The position numbers and the translations under genes were made by a program. The notes beneath the pieces are model-generated. The model did not search any database and was not told the DNA's origin. It saw only the letters and a program-made list of their open reading frames with translations. Below are positions 43,959-53,174 of a stretch of DNA of 64,000 nt, one piece after another (the first letter of the stretch is position 1; every line of letters starts with the position of its first letter). The stretch lies in assembly GCF_965137335.1 (NCBI RefSeq), contig NZ_CBCRZD010000003.1; one strand, written 5' to 3'. Source of the DNA: Empedobacter stercoris (GTDB taxonomy: Bacteria > Bacteroidota > Bacteroidia > Flavobacteriales > Weeksellaceae).

Positions 43959-44246
43959 TTACATGTTTTTAATTTCTTCTGGTACATCATAAAAAGTTGG
44001 ATGACGATATACTTTGTCTTCCGCAGGATCAAAGAATTGCTCAGATTCATCTGGGTTTGATGCGTGGATATTCACTGATTCTACAACCCAAATACTAACA
44101 CCTTCTAAACGACGCGTATACACATCGCGCGCATTTTGTAATGCCATTGTAGCATCTGCTGCGTGTAAACTTCCTACATGTTTGTGATCTAATCCTTGTT
44201 TACTTCTAATAAATACTTCCCATAAAGGCCAATCTCTATTTTCCAT
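43959..44246 (-). CDS. paaB: Phenylacetyl-CoA epoxidase subunit PaaB
   Basis: 95 residues, the normal PaaB length. It begins WPLWEVFIRSKQGLDHKHVG and contains SLHAADATMALQNARDVYTR and SIWVVES, the conserved PaaB pattern. It links PaaAC heterodimers in the multicomponent monooxygenase. Confidence 0.95.
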   Translation of the reverse strand: MENRDWPLWEVFIRSKQGLDHKHVGSLHAADATMALQNARDVYTRRLEGVSIWVVESVNIHASNPDESEQFFDPAEDKVYRHPTFYDVPEEIKNM

Positions 44247-44250
44247 CTTT

Positions 44251-45216
44251 TTATGCGTTTTTGCGTTGTTCTTTTTCTAATTCTCTTTGTTTTCTTTTTT
44301 CGTGGTAAGCTGTTGCTGCATCACGAACCCAAGCTCCTTCGTTGTGTGCATTACGACGTGCATCTAAACGTTGTTTGTTACATTTTCCGTTTCCTTTAAC
44401 AACATTCCAGAATTCTTCCCAATCAATTTCTCCGAATTCATAATGACCAGTTTCTTCATTAAATTTAAGATCTGGATCTGGAATTGTTAAACCTAAATAT
44501 TCGGCTTGAGGAACAGAAACATCTACGAAACGTTGACGTAATTCATCATTTGAAAAACGTTTAATTCTCCATTTCATTGATAATTCTGAGTTAGATGATT
44601 CTTCGTCTTTTGGACCAAACATCATTAATGTAGGCCACCACCAACGATTCATTGCATCTTGCATCATCGCTTTTTGTTCTTCTGAACCACGTGATAACAC
44701 AACTAACGCTTCGTAACCTTGTCTTTGGTGAAAAGATTCTTCTTTACAAACACGAACCATTGCACGTGCATAAGGTCCGTAAGAAGTTCTACATAATGGA
44801 ACTTGATTTAAAATCGCTGCTCCATCAACCAACCATCCAATCATTCCGATATCAGCCCAAGTAAGTGTTGGGTAATTGAAGATTGAAGAATATTTTGCTT
44901 TACCAGAATGTAAGTCATTTAAAGTTTGGATACGAGATGTTCCTAATGTTTCTGCTGCACAGTATAAGTATAGACCATGGCCCGCTTCGTCTTGTACTTT
45001 CGCTAATAAAATTTTCTTTCTATTTAACGAAGGAGCTCTTGTAATCCAATTTGCTTCTGGTAACATTCCAACAATTTCTGAGTGAGCATGTTGAGAAATT
45101 TGTCTAATTAATGTTTTGCGGTATGCTTCTGGCATCCAATCTTTTGGTTCGATACGAACTTCATTTTCAATCTTTTGATCAAAGATTTCTTGAAAATCAA
45201 TTTCTTTTGCACTCAT
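44251..45216 (-). CDS. paaA: Phenylacetyl-CoA epoxidase catalytic subunit PaaA
   Basis: 321 residues. The di-iron ligands appear in AKVQDEAGHGLYLY and VCKEESFHQRQGYEAL (ExxH-type motifs), with MRWRIKR-like MKWRIKRFSND and the NRWWWPTLMMFGP block typical of PaaA. It inserts oxygen into the aromatic ring of phenylacetyl-CoA using electrons from PaaE. It is the first of the tightly packed A-B-C-D block. Confidence 0.96.
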   Translation of the reverse strand: MSAKEIDFQEIFDQKIENEVRIEPKDWMPEAYRKTLIRQISQHAHSEIVGMLPEANWITRAPSLNRKKILLAKVQDEAGHGLYLYCAAETLGTSRIQTLNDLHSGKAKYSSIFNYPTLTWADIGMIGWLVDGAAILNQVPLCRTSYGPYARAMVRVCKEESFHQRQGYEALVVLSRGSEEQKAMMQDAMNRWWWPTLMMFGPKDEESSNSELSMKWRIKRFSNDELRQRFVDVSVPQAEYLGLTIPDPDLKFNEETGHYEFGEIDWEEFWNVVKGNGKCNKQRLDARRNAHNEGAWVRDAATAYHEKRKQRELEKEQRKNA

Positions 45217-45238
45217 TTTAAAAAGTTTTTAAAGTTGA

Positions 45239-46321
45239 TTATTTGGCATCAAAATCTACCACGACTTCGGCAGAACGAGGGTGCGCTTGACACGCTAATA
45301 CAAAACCTCTTTCTAATTCATCTGGTTCAAGTGAGTAGTTGATGTCCATTTCTACTTCACCTTTCTCTACTTTACACTTACAAGTTGCACAAACACCACC
45401 TTTACAAGCGTAAGGTAAATCTGCACCATTTTGTAAAGCCGCATCTAAGATTGTATCGCCGTTGTAACCTAAGTCAATTTGTAAGGCTGTTGCATCTAAT
45501 TTGATGGTCACTTTACTCATCGTGTCATCCGACTTTTTGACTGCTTTTTGACGTTCAACCTTTTTCGCTTCAGCTGTTGCACTGTAGAATAACTCGAAAT
45601 GCAAATGTTTTGCATCTACACCTGCTTCTACAAAAGCATCGCGTCCGCTTAAAATCATTTCTTCAGGACCACAAAGGAACACTTCGCTTACATCTTCTGG
45701 TTTGATGATATGTTGTAAGAAATACTCAATCTTAGCTTTATCAATTCTTCCACTCAAAATTTCAGCATCAGCTGTTTCGCGACTCAAAATATTGTAAACG
45801 CTAAAGCGTTGCATGTATTTATTTTTAAGTGCTTCAATTTCTTCTTTAAAGATAATTGATCCTTTATTTCTATTCCCGTATAATAGCACAAATTCGCTAT
45901 TTGGTTCTGCTCTAAGAACTGTTTTGATGATAGAAAGAACTGGTGTTATTCCTGATCCTGCTACAATTCCTACATATAATTTTTTGTTATCTTCGTGTAC
46001 TTCTGTAAAGAAATTTCCTTGTGGAGTCATTACATCAAGAACATCACCAACTTTAACTTGTTCGTTGATAAATGTTGAGAAAACCCCGTCTTCTATTTTC
46101 TTTACAGCTACTCTCAATTCTTCGTCCATTGGGCAAGAACAGATCGAGTAAGAACGTCTAATTTCTTCGTTATTTTGAATATTTTTAAACGTTAAATATT
46201 GTCCATGTTTAAATTTGAATTCTTGATTCAATTCTTCAGGCACATCAAATGTAACGGATACACAATCTGGTGTTTCCTTTTTAACATTTTTAACGCGTAG
46301 TTTATGAAAATTTACTGCCAT
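45239..46321 (-). CDS. paaE: Phenylacetyl-CoA epoxidase reductase PaaE
   Basis: 360 residues. The N-terminal FAD domain (RRSYSICS, with HGQYL before it) and NAD(P)H domain (GIVAGSGITPVLSIIK, LCGPEEMI) are followed by a plant-type 2Fe-2S ferredoxin domain (CKGGVCATCKCKV, then ACQAHP). It passes electrons from NADPH to the PaaA di-iron site. It precedes paaA in the operon, whereas E. coli has paaE last. Confidence 0.95.
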   Translation of the reverse strand: MAVNFHKLRVKNVKKETPDCVSVTFDVPEELNQEFKFKHGQYLTFKNIQNNEEIRRSYSICSCPMDEELRVAVKKIEDGVFSTFINEQVKVGDVLDVMTPQGNFFTEVHEDNKKLYVGIVAGSGITPVLSIIKTVLRAEPNSEFVLLYGNRNKGSIIFKEEIEALKNKYMQRFSVYNILSRETADAEILSGRIDKAKIEYFLQHIIKPEDVSEVFLCGPEEMILSGRDAFVEAGVDAKHLHFELFYSATAEAKKVERQKAVKKSDDTMSKVTIKLDATALQIDLGYNGDTILDAALQNGADLPYACKGGVCATCKCKVEKGEVEMDINYSLEPDELERGFVLACQAHPRSAEVVVDFDAK

Positions 46322-46322
46322 A

Positions 46323-46895
46323 TTATTTTTGAAATCCGTTAATTAATAATGTCATCAAATCGTTTTCTAATTGATCAGGTGTTATATCTCGCCCTGGTTT
46401 GTACCACAACTCTATCCAACGAAGAGATGATAATAAAGTAAATAAAGCAACCGATACATTAAGATTTTTGAATTCGCCAGATGCGATACCTGCTTTGATT
46501 AAATTAGCAATCCGTTTTTCATACCCTTTTCTAATTATTTTATACAATTCTTTTTTGGTATCGGATAAATTTTTCCAATCGTTATTTGCTACAGATACTT
46601 CGTTTGGCTCGTCAATAATCATTCGAACGTGAAGTTGAATTAAATCTCTTAATTTCTGAACATTTGATTCTTCAGTATCTTCAATCGAGCTAATGTGCGA
46701 AACATATTGATTGGCCACTTTAAAACAAATTTCTTCTAAGATTTCATCTTTCGAGCGAATATGATTATACAAACTCGCGGCTTCCATTCCAACTTTTTCA
46801 GCCAATTCTCTCATCGACGTTGCTGAATAACCTTTTTGTTTAAAGATTAAAGCAGCTTCTTTAATAATCAGTTCTTTTTTACTTTGCTTAGGCAT
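46323..46895 (-). CDS. TetR-family transcriptional regulator (PaaR-like)
   Basis: 190 residues. N-terminal TetR helix-turn-helix: AALIFKQKGYSATSMRELAE then KVGMEAASLYNHIRSKDEIL. The C-terminal ligand-binding part is helical. It lies inside the operon between paaK and paaE (one-base gap to paaE), which predicts autoregulation. TetR-type PaaR repressors elsewhere are released by phenylacetyl-CoA. The likely operator is the inverted repeat upstream of paaK (48287-48320) and its relative at 51723-51740. Confidence 0.85.
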   Translation of the reverse strand: MPKQSKKELIIKEAALIFKQKGYSATSMRELAEKVGMEAASLYNHIRSKDEILEEICFKVANQYVSHISSIEDTEESNVQKLRDLIQLHVRMIIDEPNEVSVANNDWKNLSDTKKELYKIIRKGYEKRIANLIKAGIASGEFKNLNVSVALFTLLSSLRWIELWYKPGRDITPDQLENDLMTLLINGFQK

Positions 46896-46901
46896 ATAGT
46901 T

Positions 46902-48239
46902 TTATAAATGTCTATTATCTATAATTCGGTTCAACTTTCCTCCTTCACTTTTAGGAAGTCCATCTACTTGGTATAATTTGACATTCATTCCTAATCCAAT
47001 GTTGTCTCTTATTTTTTTATGAATATTTGCGACTAATTTGCAACACGCAACATTAGATTCGTCATTCAAATCATCACAAGTCAAACCTTTTTCTGCAAAA
47101 TAGTCAGGATTTATTTCAAATCCAACTTCTACTGCATCCATATTTTTTGGTTTCGTTAAAACTACTTGATAATTTGGTGATAATTCAGGGAAATCTGGAA
47201 TAAAATCCGCGATTTGTGTATGAAAGAAATTCACACCACGAATAATCATCATATCATCAGCACGACCAATAATAGGTCCCATTTTGACATGTGTTCTTTT
47301 CTTAGAATGTTCGTACGTTAATGTTGTAATGTCTCCTGTCCAATAGCGCACTAATGGTAAGGCTTCTTTTGTAAGTGTAGTGATAACTAAAACACCTGGT
47401 TGTCCATAAGGAACTGGTTCACCCGTTTTTTCATCTACGATTTCTGGAAAGAAATGATCTTCCCAAATATACGATCCTGTACCTTGTTCTTCGAAATCTT
47501 CATTTGACACACCTGGACCTATGATTTCGCTTAATCCATAGATGTTAGAAGCTTTGATATCTAAACTTCCTTCTACTTCTTGGCGTAATGCTTCTGACCA
47601 AGGTTCAGATCCTAAAATAGCAAACTTTAAATTGTAATCTGATAAAGTTTCACCTCTTTTCTTGATTTCTTCAGCAACTGTTAAAGCATAAGATGGTGTT
47701 GCACAAATTGCATCAGCTTGAAAATCTTTCAATAACATAATTTGTTTTTCTGTGTTACCACCAGAAATTGGAACAACAGTCATTCCTAATTTTTCAGCAC
47801 CATAATGCAGTCCTAAACCTCCTGTAAATAAACCATAACCATAGGCATTTTGTAATGTCATACCTGGCTCACATCCTGAAGCTGCTAAAGATCTTGCTAC
47901 TACTTCCGAGAATAATTCGATATCATTCTTAGTGTAACCTACTACTGTTGGTTTTCCAGTTGTTCCACTTGAACAATGTAAACGAACGACATTCTCTTTA
48001 GGTTCTGCAAATAATCCAAATGGATAATTTTCTCTTAAATGATTTTTCTTTGTAAAAGGTAATTTGTGTAAATCTTCAACACCTTTAATATCTTCTAACT
48101 TGATACCAGCTTCGTCAAAAGCTTGTTTATAAAAAGGTACATTATTATACACTTTTTTTAACATTGATTGAAGTCTCTCGTTCTGAAGAACACGTAATTG
48201 CTCAATAGGCATCTGTTCAATCCCAGGATTAAATATCAT
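46902..48239 (-). CDS. paaK: Phenylacetate-CoA ligase
   Basis: 445 residues from ATG 48239, where the conserved MIFNPGIEQM start occurs; an upstream frame to 48272 would run into the promoter. Motifs: LHCSSGTTGKPTVVGYT (P-loop), IYGLSEIIGPGVSNE, YWTGDITTLT and IIGRADDMMIIRGVNFF, and C-terminal GGKLNRIIDNR with the catalytic Lys. It activates phenylacetate to phenylacetyl-CoA, the inducer and first committed metabolite. It is the first gene of the paa operon. Confidence 0.95.
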   Translation of the reverse strand: MIFNPGIEQMPIEQLRVLQNERLQSMLKKVYNNVPFYKQAFDEAGIKLEDIKGVEDLHKLPFTKKNHLRENYPFGLFAEPKENVVRLHCSSGTTGKPTVVGYTKNDIELFSEVVARSLAASGCEPGMTLQNAYGYGLFTGGLGLHYGAEKLGMTVVPISGGNTEKQIMLLKDFQADAICATPSYALTVAEEIKKRGETLSDYNLKFAILGSEPWSEALRQEVEGSLDIKASNIYGLSEIIGPGVSNEDFEEQGTGSYIWEDHFFPEIVDEKTGEPVPYGQPGVLVITTLTKEALPLVRYWTGDITTLTYEHSKKRTHVKMGPIIGRADDMMIIRGVNFFHTQIADFIPDFPELSPNYQVVLTKPKNMDAVEVGFEINPDYFAEKGLTCDDLNDESNVACCKLVANIHKKIRDNIGLGMNVKLYQVDGLPKSEGGKLNRIIDNRHL

Positions 48240-48269
48240 AATTTTTGCAGATTTGATTTTTGATAATAA

Positions 48270-48277
48270 CAAATTTA
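48270..48277 (-). promoter_or_regulatory. -7 promoter box of the paa operon
   Basis: On the minus strand this reads TAAATTTG (TAnnTTTG). A TTA at 48300-48298 lies 20 bases upstream in the -33 position, inside the inverted repeat, so a bound repressor would cover the -33 region. Confidence 0.55.
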
Positions 48278-48286
48278 ATCAAAAAA

Positions 48287-48320
48287 ACTAAAAAAACTAA
48301 CGTTTGTTAGTTTTTTTAGT
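48287..48320. promoter_or_regulatory. Inverted repeat upstream of paaK: operator and/or terminator
   Basis: Perfect 15-bp arms (48287-48301 with 48306-48320) around GTTT; the core is AACTAAC-N4-GTTAGTT at 48295-48312. It lies 48 bases before paaK and overlaps the predicted -33 element, so it fits a TetR operator. It is also followed by T7 on the minus strand 35 bases after the E1 stop, so it could terminate the E1/E2 transcript too. Confidence 0.65.
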
Positions 48321-48354
48321 GTAAAAAGTACAATTATTTATCAATTGATGACTT

Positions 48355-50409
48355 TTAGTATTTTAACACATTGCTAATCAATGTTTTTAACTTTTCTGAA
48401 TTTGGCAACATTTCTATTTCTAAGGTAGAATTTAATGGAATTGCAGGCATGTCTTGTGCTCCTAACACTCGAATTGGTGCATCCAAATACTCAAAACATT
48501 CTTCATTAATTAAACCCGCAAGGCTTTGAGCAAAAGAGTTTTGCTTAGCTTCTTCAGTTAATACAATACAACGATTGTGTTTTTTCACACTATTAAAAAT
48601 TGTTTCCTCATCTAAAGGAACCAATGTTCTTAAATCTATAATTTCAACTTGATTTGGAAATGCCTTTGCAGCTTCTTTAGCCCAATAAACTCCCATACCA
48701 TAGGTAATGATAGTTACAGATTTATGATTTTGAGAGGATTCTGCCAATAAAACATCACGTGCTTTTCCAAAAGGTAATATATAATTTTCATCTGGTTCAA
48801 CTGTTGCAGCATCTTCCGTTCCTTTTATTTTACTCCAATATAAACCTTTGTGCTCTAACATCACCACAGGATTTGGATCGTAATAAGCAGCTTTCATCAA
48901 ACCTTTTAAATCTGCTCCAGTAGACGGATAAGCTATTTTAATCCCTTTTATATTGGTCAATACACTTTCAACTGAACTCGAATGATAAGGTCCTCCACTA
49001 CCGTAAGCACCAATCGGAACACGTAAAATCATAGAAACTGGCCATTTACCATTTGACAAATAATTTGAACGAGCCACTTCAGTAAATAATTGATTAAGAC
49101 CTGGCCAAATATAATCCGCAAACTGCACTTCTACAATGGGTTTCAAGCCTACCGCAGACATTCCAACCGTAGATCCAACAATAAACGCTTCCTGAATTGG
49201 TGTATTAAATACACGATTTATTCCATATTGTTTTGCCAAAGTTGCTGCTTCACGAAAAACACCTCCTAAACGCAAACCAACGTCTTGTCCATATAATAAT
49301 GCTTCAGGATGTTTTGCCATCAATTCGCGAATTGCAAAAAGAGCAGAATCTACCATTACCGTTTTATCCTTTCCTTCAGGAGAGCGATTTCCTTTTTCTT
49401 CGGTAATTAATGTTGGAGCAAAAACATGTGTATATAAATCTTCAGGACGAGGATCATCTGCTTTTAACACTTGTTGATATTCAGCCTGAACTTTTTGTTT
49501 AATCGTGTTTTCGACTTCAATTAACTCTTTTTCGTCAAAACCTTCATTTAATAAAGTATCTCTTAATTTATTATAAGGATCTCGAGCTTTTGCCTCCTCT
49601 AAATCGTCACGATACCATTCCATACGAACCCCAGATGTATGATGATTTAATAATGGAACTTTTGCATGAACCAAAATCGGACGACGTTCTGAACGGATAA
49701 TGTCAATTGCTCTTTGAATAGTATTATAGGATGCTAAAAAATCAGTTCCATCAACTACAAACACTTCTAACCCTTTAAAACCTTTCGCATAATGCGCTAT
49801 ATCTTGAGCTCGAATCTCATCTGCTGATGCTGAAATATCCCATTCATTATCTTGAACCAAATATAAAATAGGTAATTGTTTCAAAGCTGCCATTTGAAAA
49901 GCTTCTGCTACCTCACCCTCTGTACATGAAGCATCACCTAAGGAACAAACTGCGATTGGTTTAACCTCATCACGACAAAGACCTTCTAATTCTTTGTATT
50001 GCATTCCCATCGCAATCCCAGTTGTAGGAATAGCTTGCATGCCTGTAGCACTACTTTGGTGCGGTATTTTTGGCATATTATCACGACGCAAACTTGGATG
50101 AGAATAATAGGTTCTTCCTCCCGAAAAAATATCATCTCGTTTTGCTAATAGCTGCAACATCAATTCATAAGGCGTAATTCCTATCGATAATAACATCGCA
50201 TCATCACGGTAATAGGCGCTTAAATAATCTTGTGGTAATAATTGTAAACCTGTTGCAATTTGTATCGCTTCGTGTCCACGCGAAGTTGCGTGTACATATT
50301 TACTTGTTGTAGTTTTATTTTCTTCGTATAATTCGGTTAAAGCCTTAGCTGTAACTAATAATTCGTATGCTTTTTTTAATAATGTTGTTGATGCTGTTGT
50401 GGTTTCCAT
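48355..50409 (-). CDS. 2-oxoacid dehydrogenase E1, fused alpha and beta subunits
   Basis: 684 residues. Residues ~1-330 are the alpha half with the thiamine-diphosphate motif GDASCTEGE...DNEWDIS; residues ~345-684 are the beta half (VDSALFAIRELMAKHPEALL, GAYGSGGPYHSSS). Such alpha-beta fusions are common in Bacteroidota and are usually called branched-chain 2-oxoacid or pyruvate-type dehydrogenase E1. Likely substrates are branched-chain 2-oxoacids or phenylpyruvate; the location beside hppD and the paa operon makes phenylpyruvate attractive (inference). It is co-transcribed with E2 after a five-base gap. Confidence 0.88.
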   Translation of the reverse strand: METTTASTTLLKKAYELLVTAKALTELYEENKTTTSKYVHATSRGHEAIQIATGLQLLPQDYLSAYYRDDAMLLSIGITPYELMLQLLAKRDDIFSGGRTYYSHPSLRRDNMPKIPHQSSATGMQAIPTTGIAMGMQYKELEGLCRDEVKPIAVCSLGDASCTEGEVAEAFQMAALKQLPILYLVQDNEWDISASADEIRAQDIAHYAKGFKGLEVFVVDGTDFLASYNTIQRAIDIIRSERRPILVHAKVPLLNHHTSGVRMEWYRDDLEEAKARDPYNKLRDTLLNEGFDEKELIEVENTIKQKVQAEYQQVLKADDPRPEDLYTHVFAPTLITEEKGNRSPEGKDKTVMVDSALFAIRELMAKHPEALLYGQDVGLRLGGVFREAATLAKQYGINRVFNTPIQEAFIVGSTVGMSAVGLKPIVEVQFADYIWPGLNQLFTEVARSNYLSNGKWPVSMILRVPIGAYGSGGPYHSSSVESVLTNIKGIKIAYPSTGADLKGLMKAAYYDPNPVVMLEHKGLYWSKIKGTEDAATVEPDENYILPFGKARDVLLAESSQNHKSVTIITYGMGVYWAKEAAKAFPNQVEIIDLRTLVPLDEETIFNSVKKHNRCIVLTEEAKQNSFAQSLAGLINEECFEYLDAPIRVLGAQDMPAIPLNSTLEIEMLPNSEKLKTLISNVLKY

Positions 50410-50414
50410 TTTAA

Positions 50415-51674
50415 TTAAATTTGTGTATTAATATCCCAATTCTCCATATAATCTGAAATTCGTTTCAAGAAAACTCCTCCTAATGAACCATCGATTACAC
50501 GATGATCAAAAGAAAGTGATAAATACATAAATTGTCTCGCTACGATAATATCACCAAATTCAGTTTCTAAAACTGCAGGTTTTTTCTTAATTACACCTGT
50601 TGCTAAAATGGCTACTTCAGGTTGATTAATAATAGGCGTTCCCATTAAATTTCCGAACGTACCAACATTACTAATTGTAAACGTTCCGCCTCGAATATCA
50701 TCTGGAGAAAGTTTATTTGTACGCGCTTTATCTACAATAGTATTAACATGTTTTGCTAAACCTTCTAAATTCAATTCATTGGCTTGATGAATCACTGGTA
50801 CAATCAAATTATTATTTGGTAATGCAGTAGCAATTCCAATGTTTATTTCGTTGTGTTTGATTATTTTAGTCTCTGTTTCATCAACTGATACATTAATCAT
50901 AGGAAAGTCCTTTATTGCACGAACAACGCAATCAACAATCAAAGGCGTAAACGTTAATTTTTGTTTATATTTTGCTTCAAAAGCACCTTTATTTTCTTCG
51001 CGCCATTTTACAAAATTTGTCACATCTGGTTCAACATAAGCTGTTACATGAGGGGAAGTCTGTTTACTATGTTTCATGTGTTTTAAGATCATTTGACGCA
51101 TTTTATCCATCTCAATGATTTCATCTTTTGCACCAATAGAAGTACTTGAAACAACTGTATTTTGACTTAAAGTATTACTTGAATAATTAGATGTAAATGA
51201 TTTATTTTTAATGTAATTCAACACATCATTCTTAGAAATCCTTCCATCTTTACCAGATCCTATTATTTGAGAAATATCTTCTGTTTGTAAGTTTTCTTTT
51301 TGAATAATACTTTTAACTAAAGGTGATAAAAATTGATTACTATCAACTTTATTCGTTGGTTGAGAAGTTAAATTCGGTTGAGTTATTTTTTCTTCAATAA
51401 TTGTGCTATTGTCAACTAAATTTAGTTCATTTTCAGAAGGTTCTATAATGGCAAAAACTTCTCCAATTTTGATCTCATCACCTTCATCAAATTTAAATTC
51501 AATAATCTTCCCAGTCTTTGTTGAAGGTACATCTGAATCTACTTTGTCCGTCGAAACCTCAGCTATTATTTCATCTTCATTTATGAAATCGCCAATGTTT
51601 TTTGTAAAACGAACAAGTTGAACAGACGCAACACTTTCTCCCAATTTTGGAATCGTTAGTTCTATATTTTTCAT
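50415..51674 (-). CDS. 2-oxoacid dehydrogenase E2 (dihydrolipoamide acyltransferase)
   Basis: 419 residues from ATG 51674; the longer frame to 51713 adds residues with no homology to the lipoyl-domain start. Domain order: lipoyl domain with the lipoylated Lys44 (STDKVDSDV), a linker, a peripheral-subunit-binding domain (LSPLVKSIIQKENL, IIGSGKDGRISKNDVLNYI) and a catalytic acyltransferase domain with SFDHRVIDGSLGG (His and Asp). It transfers acyl groups from lipoamide to CoA. No E3 gene is adjacent, so the complex must share a lipoamide dehydrogenase encoded elsewhere. The inverted repeat at 51723-51740 lies just upstream. Confidence 0.9.
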   Translation of the reverse strand: MKNIELTIPKLGESVASVQLVRFTKNIGDFINEDEIIAEVSTDKVDSDVPSTKTGKIIEFKFDEGDEIKIGEVFAIIEPSENELNLVDNSTIIEEKITQPNLTSQPTNKVDSNQFLSPLVKSIIQKENLQTEDISQIIGSGKDGRISKNDVLNYIKNKSFTSNYSSNTLSQNTVVSSTSIGAKDEIIEMDKMRQMILKHMKHSKQTSPHVTAYVEPDVTNFVKWREENKGAFEAKYKQKLTFTPLIVDCVVRAIKDFPMINVSVDETETKIIKHNEINIGIATALPNNNLIVPVIHQANELNLEGLAKHVNTIVDKARTNKLSPDDIRGGTFTISNVGTFGNLMGTPIINQPEVAILATGVIKKKPAVLETEFGDIIVARQFMYLSLSFDHRVIDGSLGGVFLKRISDYMENWDINTQI

Positions 51675-51722
51675 TTTATTTGTTTGCAGTTTTAATGCGT
51701 TGAAGATAATCAATTTTTATAA

Positions 51723-51740
51723 AACTAATAAATGTTAGTT
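51723..51740. promoter_or_regulatory. Candidate TetR operator upstream of the E2/E1 operon
   Basis: AACTAAT-AAAT-GTTAGTT has the same core and four-base spacing as the site upstream of paaK (48295-48312) and sits 48 bases before ATG 51674. A weak -7-like TATCTTCA lies about 17 bases downstream of the -33 position. Confidence 0.5.
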
Positions 51741-51803
51741 AAAAATTAACCTGCTATTTAGCATTAAAATTTAAGCTATTCTATCAACTTATTTTCAATA
51801 AAA

Positions 51804-51830
51804 AAACCATTAGAATTAAACCAATGGCTT
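51804..51830 (-). terminator. Terminator of hppD
   Basis: On the minus strand, arms AAGCCATT and AATGGTTT (51830-51823 with 51811-51804; one wobble pair) are followed by a T run, eight bases beyond the hppD stop. Confidence 0.65.
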
Positions 51831-51837
51831 TAAAAAT

Positions 51838-52968
51838 TTATAAATTTCCTCTTCTGTCTTGCTCTCTTTCTAAGGCTTCAAACAATGCTTTGAAATTGCC
51901 TGCTCCAAAAGATTGTGCACCATGACGTTCAATAATTTCATAAAATAATGTTGGACGATCTTCAACAGGCTTTGTGAAAATCTGTAACAAATAACCTTCT
52001 TCGTCACAATCAACTAAGATTCCAAGATTTTGTAACTTTTTGATATCTTCATCAATTTCTCCAACGCGCTCCGGAATCATATCATAATATGCCTCTGGTG
52101 GAGCTGATAAAAACTCTACACCGCGTGCTTTTAACTCTGTAACAGTTTTGATAATATCCTTAGTTGCAACAGCAATATGCTGCACTCCTTCTCCCTCGTA
52201 AAAATCTAAATATTCTTCAACTTGAGACTTCTTTTTACCTTCAGCTGGTTCATTAATAGGAAATTTAGAATAACCATTTCCATTACTCATCACTTTCGAC
52301 ATTAATGCCGAATATTCTGTATTAATTTGTTTATCATCAAATGATAAAATATTAACAAATCCCATTACATCTTGATACCATTGAACGGTCTCATTCATAC
52401 GATTCCATCCTACATTCCCAACACAGTGATCAACATATAACAAACCACAATCTGTAGGTTGATACGTTGACTCAGATTTTACATAACCTGGCATAAAAGG
52501 GCCATTATAATTTTTACGCTCGATAAACATGTGAATTGTTTCTCCATACGTATAAATTCCTGCCATTTTTACTTCACCAAATTCATCTGTAACAGTAGTT
52601 GGTTCCATGTAAGGTTTTCCTCCACGCTTTGTTGTTTGCTCAAACGCATCATAAGCATCATCTACCCAAAGTGCTAAAATTTTTACTCCATCTCCATGTT
52701 TCATCGCATGTTGGCAAATTGGCGAATCTGATTTTAATCCAGAAGTTAGAACCAAACGAATTTTACCTTGTTGTAAAACATAAGAAGCTCTATCTCTTAC
52801 ACCAGTTTCTGGGCCGGCATACGCAACTTCCTGAAATCCAAATGCTGTTTTATAATAATGTGCAGCTTGTTTTGCATTTCCTACATAAAACTCGATGTAA
52901 TCAGTTCCATTAATGGGAAGGAAATCTTGTGCTAATGCAATCTTTTCTGCAAATGTTTGTGTACTCAT
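51838..52968 (-). CDS. hppD: 4-hydroxyphenylpyruvate dioxygenase
   Basis: 376 residues, two vicinal-oxygen-chelate domains. The iron ligands fall in YVDHCVGNV (His), GVQHIAVAT (His) and FYEIIERHG (Glu), with the C-terminal GAGNFKALFEALEREQ signature. It converts 4-hydroxyphenylpyruvate to homogentisate in tyrosine and phenylalanine breakdown. The next step, HmgA, is encoded directly upstream on the same strand, but a 206-base repeat-containing gap separates the two genes. Confidence 0.95.
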   Translation of the reverse strand: MSTQTFAEKIALAQDFLPINGTDYIEFYVGNAKQAAHYYKTAFGFQEVAYAGPETGVRDRASYVLQQGKIRLVLTSGLKSDSPICQHAMKHGDGVKILALWVDDAYDAFEQTTKRGGKPYMEPTTVTDEFGEVKMAGIYTYGETIHMFIERKNYNGPFMPGYVKSESTYQPTDCGLLYVDHCVGNVGWNRMNETVQWYQDVMGFVNILSFDDKQINTEYSALMSKVMSNGNGYSKFPINEPAEGKKKSQVEEYLDFYEGEGVQHIAVATKDIIKTVTELKARGVEFLSAPPEAYYDMIPERVGEIDEDIKKLQNLGILVDCDEEGYLLQIFTKPVEDRPTLFYEIIERHGAQSFGAGNFKALFEALEREQDRRGNL

Positions 52969-53036
52969 TTTTATTGTGTTTTTATTTTTATTGTATTATG
53001 TAAAATGTATTAAGTTTTACTATTTTAACATTTATT

Positions 53037-53157
53037 GTGATGTTGAATTTATTTCAGTTTCTTTTTATTATTATATTGTATCAAATGTATTTCGAGATTC
53101 TTCGACAAGCTCAGAATGACAAAATCCACATCTTAGAACTTAGAACAAAACTCTAAT
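53037..53157. repeat. Inverted pair of REP-like elements and heptad tract (hppD-hmgA gap)
   Basis: A forward element (TTGAATTTATTTCAG, 53042-53056) and a reverse element with ATTCTTCGACAAGCTCAGAATGAC (53097-53120, stem TTCTTCG...AGAA) face each other about 40 bases apart. They are followed by 7-base units ATCTTAG, AACTTAG, AACAAAA from 53130. The same kind of element occurs in the paaJ-paaY and paaY-paaZ gaps. Confidence 0.6.
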
Positions 53158-53174
53158 CGCACTATTCATAACCT

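Noticed and set aside
48240..48272. Longer start of PaaK
   Set aside because: The extra codons overlap the predicted -7 promoter box, and the conserved PaaK N-terminus begins at ATG 48239.
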